Shown: one piece after another, positions 44,144 to 52,462 of the stretch
Numbering within the stretch: position 1 is the first letter of the stretch
How the letters are laid out: each line of letters starts with the position of its first letter
Assembly: GCF_013085465.1 (NCBI RefSeq)
Contig: NZ_CP049838.1
Coordinates: 9,610,001-9,674,000, forward strand
DNA length: 64,000 bases
From: Streptomyces asoensis
GTDB taxonomy: Bacteria > Actinomycetota > Actinomycetes > Streptomycetales > Streptomycetaceae
Direction of reading: 5' to 3'
Notes under the pieces: generated by a model
Database searches by the model: none
What the model was told of the DNA's origin: nothing
What the model saw: the letters and a program-made list of their open reading frames with translations, nothing else
Position numbers and translations under genes: made by a program

Positions 44144-44985
44144 ACCTCAGTGCGCTTCGGCGCGGGCTCGGCAACAGTCTGGTGCAGGCCGTCCTCGTGG
44201 TCGTCGGACTGCTCTGGCTCACGCCGCTCGCCGGACTGCTCGTGTCGTCCCTGCGGTCGGCGCAGGACACGGCCAAGGGCGGCTGGTGGACCGCGATCAC
44301 CAGTCCGGGGCAGCTGTCCTTCGACAACTACACGTCCTTGCTGGGCAACGCCGGGATGACGCAGGCGTTCTGGAACACCGTGCTGATCTCGGCGCCGACG
44401 ACGTTCCTGGTGGTGGCGATCGCCGCACTGGCGGGGTACGCCTTCGCCTGGCTGGACTTCCCCGGCCGTGACGCCCTCTTCCTGCTCGTGGTCGCGCTCC
44501 TGGTGGTGCCCGTGCAGATCGGCCTGCTGCCCGTGGCCAAACTCTTCGGCCAACTGGGGCTGTTCGGCACGATTCCCGGCGTCGTCCTCTTCCACGTCTC
44601 CTACGGACTGCCGTTCGCGATCTTCCTGCTGCGGAACTACTTCGCCGAGATACCGCGGGAGATGCTGGAGGCGGCCCGCATGGACGGAGGCAACGAGTGG
44701 CGCATCTTCACCCGGCTCGTGCTGCCGGTGGGACGGCCCGCCCTGGCGAGCCTGGCCATCTTCCAGTTCCTGTGGGTGTGGAACGACATGCTGGTGGCGC
44801 TGCTGTTCGCCGACAGCTCGTCACAGCCTCTGACCGTGGAACTCCAGTCGCAGATACGGCAGTTCGGCAGCAACATCGACGTGCTCGCGCCGGGCGCGTT
44901 CCTGTCCCTGATCGTGCCGGTGGCCGTGTTCTTCGCCTTCCAGCGGCACTTCGTACAGGGGGTCATGGCGGGGTCCGTGAAGTAG
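44140..44985 (+). CDS. Sugar ABC transporter permease (MalG-type)
   Basis: A 281-residue permease with six membrane segments and an EAA loop, EAARMDGGNEWRIFTRLVLP. It forms the heterodimeric channel with the preceding permease. The ATG overlaps the previous stop. No ATPase gene follows, so energising probably relies on a shared MsiK-type ATPase encoded elsewhere, as is the rule for many Streptomyces sugar importers. Confidence 0.94.
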   Translation: MNLSALRRGLGNSLVQAVLVVVGLLWLTPLAGLLVSSLRSAQDTAKGGWWTAITSPGQLSFDNYTSLLGNAGMTQAFWNTVLISAPTTFLVVAIAALAGYAFAWLDFPGRDALFLLVVALLVVPVQIGLLPVAKLFGQLGLFGTIPGVVLFHVSYGLPFAIFLLRNYFAEIPREMLEAARMDGGNEWRIFTRLVLPVGRPALASLAIFQFLWVWNDMLVALLFADSSSQPLTVELQSQIRQFGSNIDVLAPGAFLSLIVPVAVFFAFQRHFVQGVMAGSVK

Positions 44986-45083
44986 GCCCTGCGCCGGCGT
45001 CGCGAATGCGTTCACGGTGTGGTGACATGGGGGCCGTGGTAACGGGCACACGCGATGGAATGCAGGGAAACCAGACGTATGCC

Positions 45084-45554
45084 ATGAGCGACGCGCACGG
45101 CCGACCTGGACCACGGGAAGGCACCTCACCACGGCGGGCCGAGGGAAGGCACCGGCGCATCGGACGACGAGGGGGCCGGTGGCATCGCAGGATGCTGGCC
45201 TATCGCGACGTCGATCTGCTGCCGTCCTCCTCCCTGAAGGGCGGCGCGGGCGAGGAGTGCCTGCTGCTGGTGCACATCCGCAAGGTGGTCGGGCGGGTGA
45301 CCTATCGAGCGTGCGACGAGTGCGCCGAGGGTGTGATCACCGATGTGGTCCTGGACGAACCGTTCCGCGACTGCGGGCTGGGCACCAGGGCGCTGTCGCA
45401 CCTGCGCTCCAAGTATCCGGACGTCACCTGGCGCACCACGCTCGACCGCCGTCTCACACGCGATCTGCTGCGCCGGATGCGTATCCCCAGGGCGGCCGTG
45501 GGAGGTAACTGCTCCCACGGCCGGCCCGGCGTCATGGCCCCCGCCGGTATGTGA
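45084..45554 (+). CDS. GNAT-like protein of unknown role
   Basis: A 156-residue protein with an Arg-rich N-terminus and a core LAYRDVDLLPSSSLKGGAGE, CLLLVHIRKVVGRVTYRACD, DVVLDEPFRDCGLGTRALSH. The GLGTRALSHL turn resembles the acetyl-CoA loop of GNAT enzymes but lacks the full RxxGxG motif. Homologues are widespread in Streptomyces without known function. ATG 45084 is taken; an ATG at 45060 is possible. It is an isolated gene between the sugar importer and gvpA. Confidence 0.6.
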   Translation: MSDAHGRPGPREGTSPRRAEGRHRRIGRRGGRWHRRMLAYRDVDLLPSSSLKGGAGEECLLLVHIRKVVGRVTYRACDECAEGVITDVVLDEPFRDCGLGTRALSHLRSKYPDVTWRTTLDRRLTRDLLRRMRIPRAAVGGNCSHGRPGVMAPAGM

Positions 45555-45711
45555 GCGGTCGGTGCGCGGTCGCCGTCAGGTCCGCCTCACCGAAGAGTCG
45601 TACACGCGTTTGGCCGCGGGTTGTGCGGCTACTTGCACAGGGAACCTGCGTCGCGGCGAGGGACAGCGCCGACGGAACCACGCAGAGACGAGGGCAAGGG
45701 GGTCGGTCGTC

Positions 45712-46086
45712 ATGACCGTCGCGACACAGCAGGGCGGCGGGGGAGGCTCCAGTGGCCTCTACGACGTTCTGGAACTCATTCTCGACCGCGGGCTGGTGAT
45801 CGACGCCTTCGTGCGCGTCTCCCTGGTCGGCATCGAAATCCTCAAGATCGACATACGGATCGTCGTCGCCAGCGTCGACACGTACCTGCGCTTCGCCGAG
45901 GCGTGCAACCGTCTCGATCTGGAGGCGGGACCGCGCAAGCCGGCCGGGCTGACGGAACTCACGGAGAAGGTCACCGAGTCCGGCGCCCGCGGCAAGACCA
46001 AAGGGGCGCTGTCCGGCGCCGCGGAGACGATCTTCAGCGCCTATCAGCAGGCCCGTGACGAGGGCCAGAGGCGTCAGAGGTCGTAG
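45712..46086 (+). CDS. gvpA: Gas vesicle structural protein GvpA (orphan)
   Basis: A 124-residue GvpA/J-family protein. The amyloid-like core GLYDVLELILDRGLVIDAFV then RVSLVGIEILKIDIRIVVAS and DTYLRFAEACNRLDLEAG is complete and highly conserved, followed by a hydrophilic Lys/Glu/Arg tail. GvpA polymerises into the gas-vesicle wall. None of the usual partners (gvpF, G, J, L, S, K, O) is next to it in this window, so it cannot make vesicles alone unless they are encoded elsewhere. The ATG at 45712 follows a purine-rich stretch. Confidence 0.85.
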   Translation: MTVATQQGGGGGSSGLYDVLELILDRGLVIDAFVRVSLVGIEILKIDIRIVVASVDTYLRFAEACNRLDLEAGPRKPAGLTELTEKVTESGARGKTKGALSGAAETIFSAYQQARDEGQRRQRS

Positions 46087-46247
46087 GTCAGGTGCGTCGC
46101 GGTCGATGTCGAGGTCACGCTCCGCTGCGCCAGCGTGCGCGGCACACCCCCGGTGAACAGTGGCGTCCCGGCGCCCAGCAGCGTGGGGACGAGATACAGC
46201 GTCAGCACGTCGACCAGCCCGGCGGTGAGTGCCGAACCGATCGTGGC
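46074..46247 (-). pseudogene. DHFR/RibD-like reductase, C-terminal remnant
   Basis: The minus strand reads GSALTAGLVDVLTLYLVPTL then LGAGTPLFTGG and ends THLTYDL followed by a stop. This is the last quarter of a dihydrofolate-reductase-family protein. The N-terminal part is absent, and its 3' end overlaps the end of gvpA by 13 bases on the other strand, which suggests that a rearrangement placed the two together. Confidence 0.7.
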
Positions 46248-46395
46248 GCCCGGTCGGGCGCGAAGCGCCGGACGGCAAGCTCCTGCCCGCCCGCCCAGGC
46301 ACTTCCTCCGGGCATGTGCATGTTCCGGGGGTGACGGGGTAGACGCGGCCACATCAGCTCGAACGCAGGGTACCGGCAGGGTGGGGAGATCACAG

Positions 46396-47247
46396 ATGAC
46401 GACGACGATCGCGCAGGCGGCCGAGGAGCAGACGACAGCGGCACTGCCGGAAATCCCCGAACCGGGCAAGATGGCGCCCAAGGACGCCCGCACCCTGTCG
46501 AAGCTGTTCTTCGCGAAGCTGGCGGTGCTCGAGGAAGGCACGCCCGAGTACCAGTACGCGCGCAACACCCTGATCGAGATGAACATGTCCCTGGTCCGCT
46601 TCGCGGCCGGCCGGTTCCGCAACCGGGGCGGCGCGGACGGGATGGAGGACATCGTCCAGGTCGGCGTCATCGGGCTGATCAAGGCCATCGACCGGTTCGA
46701 GATATCCCGCGAGGTGGAGTTCACCTCCTTCGCCATCCCGTACATCGTCGGCGAGATCAAGCGTTTCTTCCGGGACACCTCCTGGTCCGTACATGTGCCG
46801 CGCCGCCTGCAAGAGGCGCGCGTGCAGCTGGCGAAGGCCACCGAGGAGCTCCAGAGCCGCATGGGCCGGACCCCCACGGTCAAAGAGCTGGCGGAGCTGA
46901 TGGACCTGACCGAGGAGGAGGTCATCGAGGCCCGGCTCGCGTCCAACGGCTACAACTCGGCCTCCCTTGACGCCACCATCGGCGGCGGCCCCGACGGCGA
47001 GACAGCACTGGCGGACTTCATCGGGTCCGACGACGCGGCCATGGAACTGGTGGAGGACTTCCACACGCTGGCGCCGCTGCTCGCCCAGCTCGACGAGCGT
47101 GAACGGCACATCCTGCACTGGCGGTTCGTCGAGGAGCTGACTCAGGCGCAGATCGGCGAACGGCTCGGCTGCTCGCAGATGCACGTGTCCCGCCTGCTCT
47201 CCGGCACCCTGAAGCGCCTGCGCAGGGGCATGCTCACCACCCACTGA
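46396..47247 (+). CDS. RNA polymerase sigma factor, SigB/SigF/SigG family
   Basis: A 283-residue group 3 sigma factor. Region 2 is MNMSLVRFAAGRFRNRGGAD and VQVGVIGLIKAIDRFEISR, region 3 includes WSVHVPRRLQEARVQLAKAT, and region 4 is LDERERHILHWRFVEELTQA and IGERLGCSQMHVSRLLSGTL. In Streptomyces this family answers osmotic, oxidative or developmental signals and is held by anti-sigma partners; none is encoded next to it here. ATG 46396 has GGGGAGA 8 bases before it. It may drive the two small downstream genes. Confidence 0.93.
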   Translation: MTTTIAQAAEEQTTAALPEIPEPGKMAPKDARTLSKLFFAKLAVLEEGTPEYQYARNTLIEMNMSLVRFAAGRFRNRGGADGMEDIVQVGVIGLIKAIDRFEISREVEFTSFAIPYIVGEIKRFFRDTSWSVHVPRRLQEARVQLAKATEELQSRMGRTPTVKELAELMDLTEEEVIEARLASNGYNSASLDATIGGGPDGETALADFIGSDDAAMELVEDFHTLAPLLAQLDERERHILHWRFVEELTQAQIGERLGCSQMHVSRLLSGTLKRLRRGMLTTH

Positions 47248-47289
47248 ACCGATGCCCGTGGTCCGGGCATGTACCAGAGAGGACCTGTG

Positions 47290-47712
47290 GTGAGCGAAAG
47301 CGGTGCCGCCCTCCCGCCGATCGACGCGCATCTGGAGATCCTGCTGCGGCTGGTCGACGCCCAGCCCGATGCCGCCCTCAAGATCTGTCTGACCACGCCC
47401 GGTGGAATCGTCGCCGGGAACCTGGTCGGCTCCCGCACCTGGGCCGACCGGTGGGAGCACGTGGTGTCGACGGCCACCGGAGCGGAAGACGAAGCCGACC
47501 ACATGGCACACCTGGCGCACACCGTCCGGGCCGCCCTGAAGGAGGCCGAGTCGGAGCCGGGAACGGGCGACGGGCTGCACGCGTTCATCCACCTCGTCGA
47601 CGTCACGTTCCTGTCCGTGCCCGGGACCGCGACCGCTCCGCTGTGGCGTGGACGGCTGGGCGATGTCTCCGGCTGGGCCCTGGGGGCTCCTGCCGACCGG
47701 CCGGTCTCGTGA
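47290..47712 (+). CDS. Hypothetical protein, weakly GvpU-like
   Basis: A 140-residue protein beginning PIDAHLEILLRLVDAQPDAA and LKICLTTPGGIVAGNLVGSR. The pattern (acidic start, helix, then a LTxxGxxxxGxLVG strand pair) resembles gas-vesicle accessory protein GvpU of Bacillus, but similarity is by eye only. GTG 47290 with GAGAGGA 6 bases upstream is preferred; GTG 47287 is in frame. Its stop overlaps the next start. Gas-vesicle gene gvpA lies 1.2 kb upstream, which makes the resemblance worth testing. Confidence 0.5.
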   Translation: MSESGAALPPIDAHLEILLRLVDAQPDAALKICLTTPGGIVAGNLVGSRTWADRWEHVVSTATGAEDEADHMAHLAHTVRAALKEAESEPGTGDGLHAFIHLVDVTFLSVPGTATAPLWRGRLGDVSGWALGAPADRPVS

Positions 47713-48098
47713 AGACCGCTGGTGACCTGATGGCACCTCAGCACCCCGCGCACCGGGACGGCGACCGGCCGGGCCGGTTCACGCGCCTGGCCGAACACGC
47801 CTCGAACTTCACCAGCTCTCCCGCCTTCTTCGGCGTGTGCCTCGTTCTGGTCGCCGCCGCGATCACCGCGCACGCGCTGAAGCTGCCCACGCCGTGGCTG
47901 CTCATGGTGGGCGAGGCGATGTCCGCCGTCTCGCTGCTGCTCCTGGCACTGCTCAAGAATTCCGAACGGCGAGCCGAGCACGCCATCCAGCGCAAGCTCG
48001 ACGCCATCGCCGCCGCGTTGCTGGAGATCCAGCGGCGGGAACCGGGAGCGGCGAGCGAGGAACTCCGCCAGGCCATCAGGATGGAGAAGCAGACCTGA
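47709..48098 (+). CDS. Low-affinity iron permease family protein
   Basis: A 129-residue small membrane protein: FTRLAEHASNFTSSPAFFGV then CLVLVAAAITAHALKLPTPW, two membrane helices, and a C-terminal helix (HAIQRKLDAIAAALLEIQ). This matches the Fe_transp (low-affinity iron permease) family, whose bacterial members are small and whose transport role is doubtful. GTG 47709 overlaps the previous stop; ATG 47730 is possible. It ends the sigma-factor unit, and a hairpin follows. Confidence 0.8.
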   Translation: MKTAGDLMAPQHPAHRDGDRPGRFTRLAEHASNFTSSPAFFGVCLVLVAAAITAHALKLPTPWLLMVGEAMSAVSLLLLALLKNSERRAEHAIQRKLDAIAAALLEIQRREPGAASEELRQAIRMEKQT

Positions 48099-48146
48099 CC
48101 CCGAACGGAACGTCCACCGGCCGCGCCCGGCGCTGATGAACCGCGA

Positions 48147-48169
48147 AGAGCGGCCTTGGTGGCCGCTCT
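48147..48169 (+). terminator. Hairpin terminator after the sigma-factor unit
   Basis: AGAGCGGCC and GGCCGCTCT form a perfect 9-bp stem with a 5-base loop, 50 bases after the iron-permease-like gene. Confidence 0.7.
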
Positions 48170-48214
48170 CCCGGAACGACGGTGGGCGGTCGCTTCGGCG
48201 ATGGGCCCGAACCG

Positions 48215-48248
48215 CCCGCCTGAGGCGGGCCGGCCCGCCTCAGGCGGG
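48215..48248. terminator. 34-base perfect palindrome over the MFS stop codon
   Basis: The two 17-base halves (CCCGCCTGAGGCGGGCC and its exact complement) form a perfect palindrome, each half itself being a small hairpin. It includes the stop codon of the minus-strand MFS gene at 48240-48242, so it probably terminates both converging units. Confidence 0.7.
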
Positions 48249-49598
48249 GAGGCTCATGCGTTGCCGTTCCGCCTCCGCGAGGCGTGCCGAGCGGGTCAGG
48301 GGGCCGAAGACGGCCAGGGCGATCGCACCGAGCAGCCAGGTGCCGGCGATGAAGTAGAAGACGCTCTGATAGCCGTGGCCGTTGTAGAGCGCCGCGACGA
48401 TGAGCGGACCGGCGGCGTTCGACAGCCGGCCGAGGCCGTAGGAGACGCTCGTTCCCAGGGAGCGGCTGCGGGTGTCGAAGAGCTCGGGGGAGTAGGCGTA
48501 GGCGAGGGCGGTGTAGCCGCGCTCGAAGAGGTTCACCAGGAAGCCGAACACGATGATGAGGACCGGGTTGAAGGTGAGCCCGTACAGCAGACCGCACAAC
48601 GCGATCACCGTGCCGAAGGCGACCAGGCACCACTTGCGCTCGAAGCGGTCGGTGACCAGGGACGCCAGATAGCAGCCGAGCGGTGCGCCGACCGTGGTCA
48701 GGGCCACGTAGAAGACGGACTTCTCGACGCTGAAGCCCTCCTTGGCCAGCAGGGTGGGCGCCCAGCTGGAGTAGCCGAAGAAGCCGATGGTCTGCGTCAT
48801 CCACAGCACCGTGAGCAGCAGCGTCGGGAACAGGTACTTCTTCTGGAGGAGCAGCCGCAGGGGGGCCTTCGTCGACGGCGTTTCGTCGACCGGGGGCGCG
48901 GGCTCGGGAAGGGGGCCCTTCTCCGCCGCGACGCTCGCCTCGATCTCCCGGAGGACCGCGTCCGCCTTGGCGTGTTCTCCCCTGCTCTCCAGCCAGCGGG
49001 GCGATTCCTTGAGGTGCCGGGTGAACAGCACGAGCAGGATGCCCAGCGAGCCCCAGAGGTAGACCAGCCGCCACGACCAGTCGTTGAGCGGTACGACGGC
49101 GCTGGCGATGAGGTTGGTGACGGGCGTTCCGCAGATGCCGATGACGATGGCGTACGCCTGGTACTTGCCGCGGATCGCCGACGGGTACATCTCGTTGACG
49201 TAGACGACGCCCACGACGGTCATCGCCGACAGCCCCGCCGAGGTCAGGACGCGGAACACGCCCAGGGACACGAGGTCCCAGGAGAAGACCGCCGCGAACG
49301 AGGAGATGCCGAAGAACAGCGTCGTCCACAGCAGTGCCCGCTTGCGCCCCCACCGGTCGGCGATGGACCCGGCGACGATCGCCCCGAGGAACATCCCGAC
49401 GAACGAGAGCGAGGTGACATAGGCGACCTGGTCCACCGTCAGGCCCCACAGCTTGATCAGTTTCGGCGCGGTGGTGGCGAAGCTGTTGATGTCCGCGAAC
49501 TCGAAGAAGTAGGCGAAGGCGACGGCGAGCAGAGTGACTTTGTGGAACCGGGAGACCGGAAGCCGGTCCAGCCGGTTCAACGCGTTGGAGTGTTGCAT
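48240..49598 (-). CDS. MFS transporter, aromatic-acid:H+ symporter-like
   Basis: A 452-residue, 12-helix major facilitator. The family loops are seen in GSIADRWGRKRALLWTTLFF, YVNEMYPSAIRGKYQAYAI and LKESPRWLESRGEHAKADAV. The overall pattern fits the sugar/AAHS-type symporters that import protocatechuate, 4-hydroxybenzoate or similar acids. The next genes in the same direction encode two amidohydrolases of aromatic meta-cleavage type, so uptake of a carboxylated aromatic is the best guess. ATG 49598 is preceded by GGCCGCTC, a poor ribosome binding site. Confidence 0.9.
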   Translation of the reverse strand: MQHSNALNRLDRLPVSRFHKVTLLAVAFAYFFEFADINSFATTAPKLIKLWGLTVDQVAYVTSLSFVGMFLGAIVAGSIADRWGRKRALLWTTLFFGISSFAAVFSWDLVSLGVFRVLTSAGLSAMTVVGVVYVNEMYPSAIRGKYQAYAIVIGICGTPVTNLIASAVVPLNDWSWRLVYLWGSLGILLVLFTRHLKESPRWLESRGEHAKADAVLREIEASVAAEKGPLPEPAPPVDETPSTKAPLRLLLQKKYLFPTLLLTVLWMTQTIGFFGYSSWAPTLLAKEGFSVEKSVFYVALTTVGAPLGCYLASLVTDRFERKWCLVAFGTVIALCGLLYGLTFNPVLIIVFGFLVNLFERGYTALAYAYSPELFDTRSRSLGTSVSYGLGRLSNAAGPLIVAALYNGHGYQSVFYFIAGTWLLGAIALAVFGPLTRSARLAEAERQRMSLPA

Positions 49599-49653
49599 GA
49601 GCGGCCCTTGTCGAAGTGGAGGGAAATACGGGGGAGTCGGGGAGTCGGGGACG

Positions 49654-50574
49654 TCAGACGCTCTCGCCGGGCCAGTACAGGCCCATCGGGTTGGCGACGA
49701 GGAGCTTGTGCCGTTGCTCAGCGGTGACCGCCACCTGCGGCAGGTGATCGACGAGGAGTCCGTCGTCGGGCATGTGGCCGGTGAGGTTGGGGTGAGGCCA
49801 GTCGGTGCCCCACAGCACCCGGTCGGGGAACTCCTCCACGACCCGGCGGCCGAAGGGGACGACGTCGGTGTAGGCGTGCCGTTCGCCGTCCAGCGCGGCG
49901 GGTCCCGTCACGCTCAGGCGCTCGGGGCAACTCACCTTCACCCAGACGTCGTTGCCGTCGACGAAGCGCAGGAAGCGGGTGAACTGCGGCCCGTCCACCG
50001 GCTGCGTCACGTCCGGTCGTCCCATGTGGTCCACCACCAGCGGAACGGGCAACGACCCGAAGAAGCCCTCCAGTTCGGGCAGGTCGACACTCTCGAAGTA
50101 GAGGACGACGTGCCAGCCCAGCGGAGCGACCTTCTTGGCGATCGTGTGCAGGTCGTCCTCGGGCGAGGTGTCGACCAGACGCCGTACGAAGTTGAACCGC
50201 ACTCCGCGCACGCCCGCCGCATCGAGTTCGAGCAACTCGCCCTCGCTGATGTCCGGGCGGACCGTCGCGATGCCGCGCGCCCTGTTGCCTGCGGCTCGGA
50301 CGGCGTCGACCATGGCGCTGTTGTCCGCGCCATGACAGGTGGCCTGCACGATGACGTTGCGGGCGACGCCCAGGTGGTCGCGGAGCGCGAACAACTCCTC
50401 CTTGCCGCCGTCGCAGGGCGTGTACTTCCGTTCCGGCGCGAAGGGGAAGTCGGCCTGCGGGCCGAAGACGTGACAGTGGGCGTCGACGGTCCCCGGCGGC
50501 AGCCGGAAGGCCGGTGTGGACGGGTTGCGGTACCAGTCCAGCCAGCCGGGGGTCTTGGGGGAGAGCGGGGTCAT
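49654..50574 (-). CDS. Amidohydrolase, 2-pyrone-4,6-dicarboxylate lactonase-like
   Basis: A 306-residue metal-dependent hydrolase: GTVDAHCHVFGPQADFPFAP is the N-terminal HxH strand and matches LigI-type proteins, with PLVVDHMGRPD in the middle and VLWGTDWPHPNL near the C-terminus. LigI opens 2-pyrone-4,6-dicarboxylate to 4-oxalomesaconate in protocatechuate/gallate 4,5-cleavage. The start ATG at 50574 is 5 bases downstream of the LigJ-like gene's stop, and the MFS gene follows. The frame upstream of the ATG is not conserved. Confidence 0.82.
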   Translation of the reverse strand: MTPLSPKTPGWLDWYRNPSTPAFRLPPGTVDAHCHVFGPQADFPFAPERKYTPCDGGKEELFALRDHLGVARNVIVQATCHGADNSAMVDAVRAAGNRARGIATVRPDISEGELLELDAAGVRGVRFNFVRRLVDTSPEDDLHTIAKKVAPLGWHVVLYFESVDLPELEGFFGSLPVPLVVDHMGRPDVTQPVDGPQFTRFLRFVDGNDVWVKVSCPERLSVTGPAALDGERHAYTDVVPFGRRVVEEFPDRVLWGTDWPHPNLTGHMPDDGLLVDHLPQVAVTAEQRHKLLVANPMGLYWPGESV

Positions 50575-50579
50575 GTCTC

Positions 50580-51605
50580 TCACCGCCCCTGGCGCTTCAG
50601 CAGTGCGTCCAGGCGCGGGTACACGGCGCGGGCGTTGTGTTCCTGGATCGCCGCCAGGTCGTCCGCCGGCAGCTTGGCCGCCTCCGCGTAGCGACGGGTG
50701 TCGTCGAAGTGGTGGCCGGTGCACGGGTCGATGTCGCGCACGGCGCCGATCATCTCCGAGGCGAAGAGGATGTTGCGGGCCGGGACGACGTCGTAGAGGA
50801 GATCCGAGCCGGGCTGGTGGTAGACGCAGGTGTCGAAGAAGACGTTGCCCAGGACGTGTTCCTCCAGTGGAGGCTTTCCGAGCGCCATCGCCAGGCCCCG
50901 GAAGCGGCCCCAGTGGTAGGGGACGGCGCCGCCGCCGTGCGGGATGACGAAGCGCAGGGTCGGGAAGTCGGCGAACAGGTCACCCTGGACCAGCTGCATG
51001 AACGCCGTGGTGTCGGCGTTCAGGTAGTGCGCGCCGGTGGTGTGGAAGGCGGGGTTGACGCTCGTGCTGACGTGGACCATCGCCGGGATGTCGTACTCCA
51101 CCATCTTCTCGTAGACGGGGTACCACGACCGGTCGGTGAGCGGCGGCGCGGTCCAGTGACCGCCCGAGGGATCAGGGTTCAGGTTGAGAGCGACGGCGCC
51201 GTACTCCTCCACGCAGCGGGTGAGTTCCGGGACGCAGGTCGCGGGGTCGACGCCGGGAGACTGCGGAAGCATCGCAGCGGGCACGAAGCGCTCCGGATAC
51301 AACCGGCTCACGCGGAAGCAGAGTTCGTTGCAGATGGCCGCCCAGGCGGCGGAGGTCTCGAAGTCCCCGACGTGGTGCGCCATGAACGACGCGCGGGGGG
51401 AGAAGACCGTCAGGTCGATGCCGCGTTCGTCCATCAGCCGCAACTGGTTCGGCTCGATGGTCTCGCGCAGCTCGTCGTCGCCGATACGCAGGTCCGCGCG
51501 GGCGGGGGCGGCCGAGGGGTCGGTGAGGGAGGCGATCTGCCGGTTGCGCCATACCTCCAGGGCCGGCGGGGCGGTCGTGTAGTGACCGTGACAGTCGATG
51601 ATCAT
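50580..51605 (-). CDS. Amidohydrolase, 4-oxalomesaconate hydratase-like (LigJ type)
   Basis: A 341-residue amidohydrolase starting MIIDCHGHYTT, with MDERGIDLTVFSPRASFM, ALNLNPDPSG, LRFVIPHGGGAVPYHWGRF, LFASEMIGAV and the DPCTGHHFDD tail, each close to the LigJ pattern. LigJ hydrates 4-oxalomesaconate, the product of LigI, so the two genes form consecutive steps. ATG 51605 is chosen because MIIDCHGH is the conserved start; an upstream GTG frame is longer but not conserved. The ring-cleaving dioxygenase is not in the window. Confidence 0.85.
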   Translation of the reverse strand: MIIDCHGHYTTAPPALEVWRNRQIASLTDPSAAPARADLRIGDDELRETIEPNQLRLMDERGIDLTVFSPRASFMAHHVGDFETSAAWAAICNELCFRVSRLYPERFVPAAMLPQSPGVDPATCVPELTRCVEEYGAVALNLNPDPSGGHWTAPPLTDRSWYPVYEKMVEYDIPAMVHVSTSVNPAFHTTGAHYLNADTTAFMQLVQGDLFADFPTLRFVIPHGGGAVPYHWGRFRGLAMALGKPPLEEHVLGNVFFDTCVYHQPGSDLLYDVVPARNILFASEMIGAVRDIDPCTGHHFDDTRRYAEAAKLPADDLAAIQEHNARAVYPRLDALLKRQGR

Positions 51606-51700
51606 TACGGCGTCCTTCTCAGGCTGCTGGGTGCCGTGCAGCCTGGCTCCGCCCCGCACCGGCGGACGAGAGGGCGGAACACAGAACTAACCTCCCCTTA

Positions 51701-51727
51701 ACACTCCGGCGGGTGCACCGCCGGTGT
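51701..51727. promoter_or_regulatory. Inverted repeat in the divergent promoter region
   Basis: CCGGCGG and CCGCCGG pair around GTGCA, 56 bases before the response regulator start and about 100 bases before the LigJ-like gene. It follows TTAACA. An operator for either unit is possible. Confidence 0.35.
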
Positions 51728-51782
51728 GGTCTACATTCGGCTGGAGGCAGTGGCCGGGAGTGGCCGAAAGGAGGTGGTCAGG

Positions 51783-52451
51783 GTGCAGATCCTGCTGGCC
51801 GAGGACGACGACGGCGTGGCCGCGGCGCTCGTGGAGGTCCTGTACGACCATGGTCATGTCACCCGGCGGGTCCGGTACGGCAGGGATGTGCTGACCTACC
51901 ACCGCAGCTCCGACCTGCTGCTTCTCGATCTGGGCCTGCCCGACACCGACGGTCTGGACGTCCTACGCGCCTTGCGTGCCGTGAGCGACATGTCGGTGGT
52001 GGTGCTCACCGCCCGCGGCGACGAACGCTCGGTCGTGCGCGGACTGCGGCTCGGCGCCGACGACTACCTCGTCAAGCCGGTCCGTCTCGCCGAGCTGCTC
52101 GCCCGGATCGACGCCGTCACCAGGCGGAACGCGGCGAAGAGCGCCTCCTCCGTACGGACGGCCCGTGCCGGTGACGTCGAGGTGGACCTCGACGCGCGCC
52201 GGGTCCGGGTCGCCGGGGCGGAGATCGAACTGACCACCAAGGAGTTCGACATCCTCGCCGTGCTGGCCGGGCGTGCGGGAACGGCGGTCAGCCGCGAGCA
52301 GCTCCTGGACGAGGTGTGGGGTGACGCCCGCCACGCCGTGTCCCGGTCCCTCGACGTCCACCTCACCCAGCTGCGCGCCAAGCTGCGCCGCCCGGAGCTG
52401 CTCACCACGATCCGGGGCTTCGGCTACCGCTTCGGGGACCTCGAGGACTGA
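51783..52451 (+). CDS. OmpR/PhoB-family response regulator
   Basis: A 222-residue regulator: VQILLAEDDDGVAAALVEVL, phospho-acceptor in LLLLDLGLPDTDG, VVLTARGD, ADDYLVKPV, and a C-terminal winged helix with LTTKEFDILAVLAGRAGTAV and SLDVHLTQLRAKLR. GTG 51783 follows AAAGGAGGT by 8 bases and is clearly the best start. It leads a three-gene operon with a sensor kinase and a TAXI periplasmic protein, so it probably responds to a tricarboxylate-like or other small organic ligand. Confidence 0.94.
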   Translation: MQILLAEDDDGVAAALVEVLYDHGHVTRRVRYGRDVLTYHRSSDLLLLDLGLPDTDGLDVLRALRAVSDMSVVVLTARGDERSVVRGLRLGADDYLVKPVRLAELLARIDAVTRRNAAKSASSVRTARAGDVEVDLDARRVRVAGAEIELTTKEFDILAVLAGRAGTAVSREQLLDEVWGDARHAVSRSLDVHLTQLRAKLRRPELLTTIRGFGYRFGDLED

Positions 52452-52462
52452 GGGGACGACGC

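Noticed and set aside
48156..49727. A 523-codon plus-strand frame opposite the MFS gene
   Set aside because: It is antisense to a 12-helix transporter and has no hydrophobic or domain pattern of its own.
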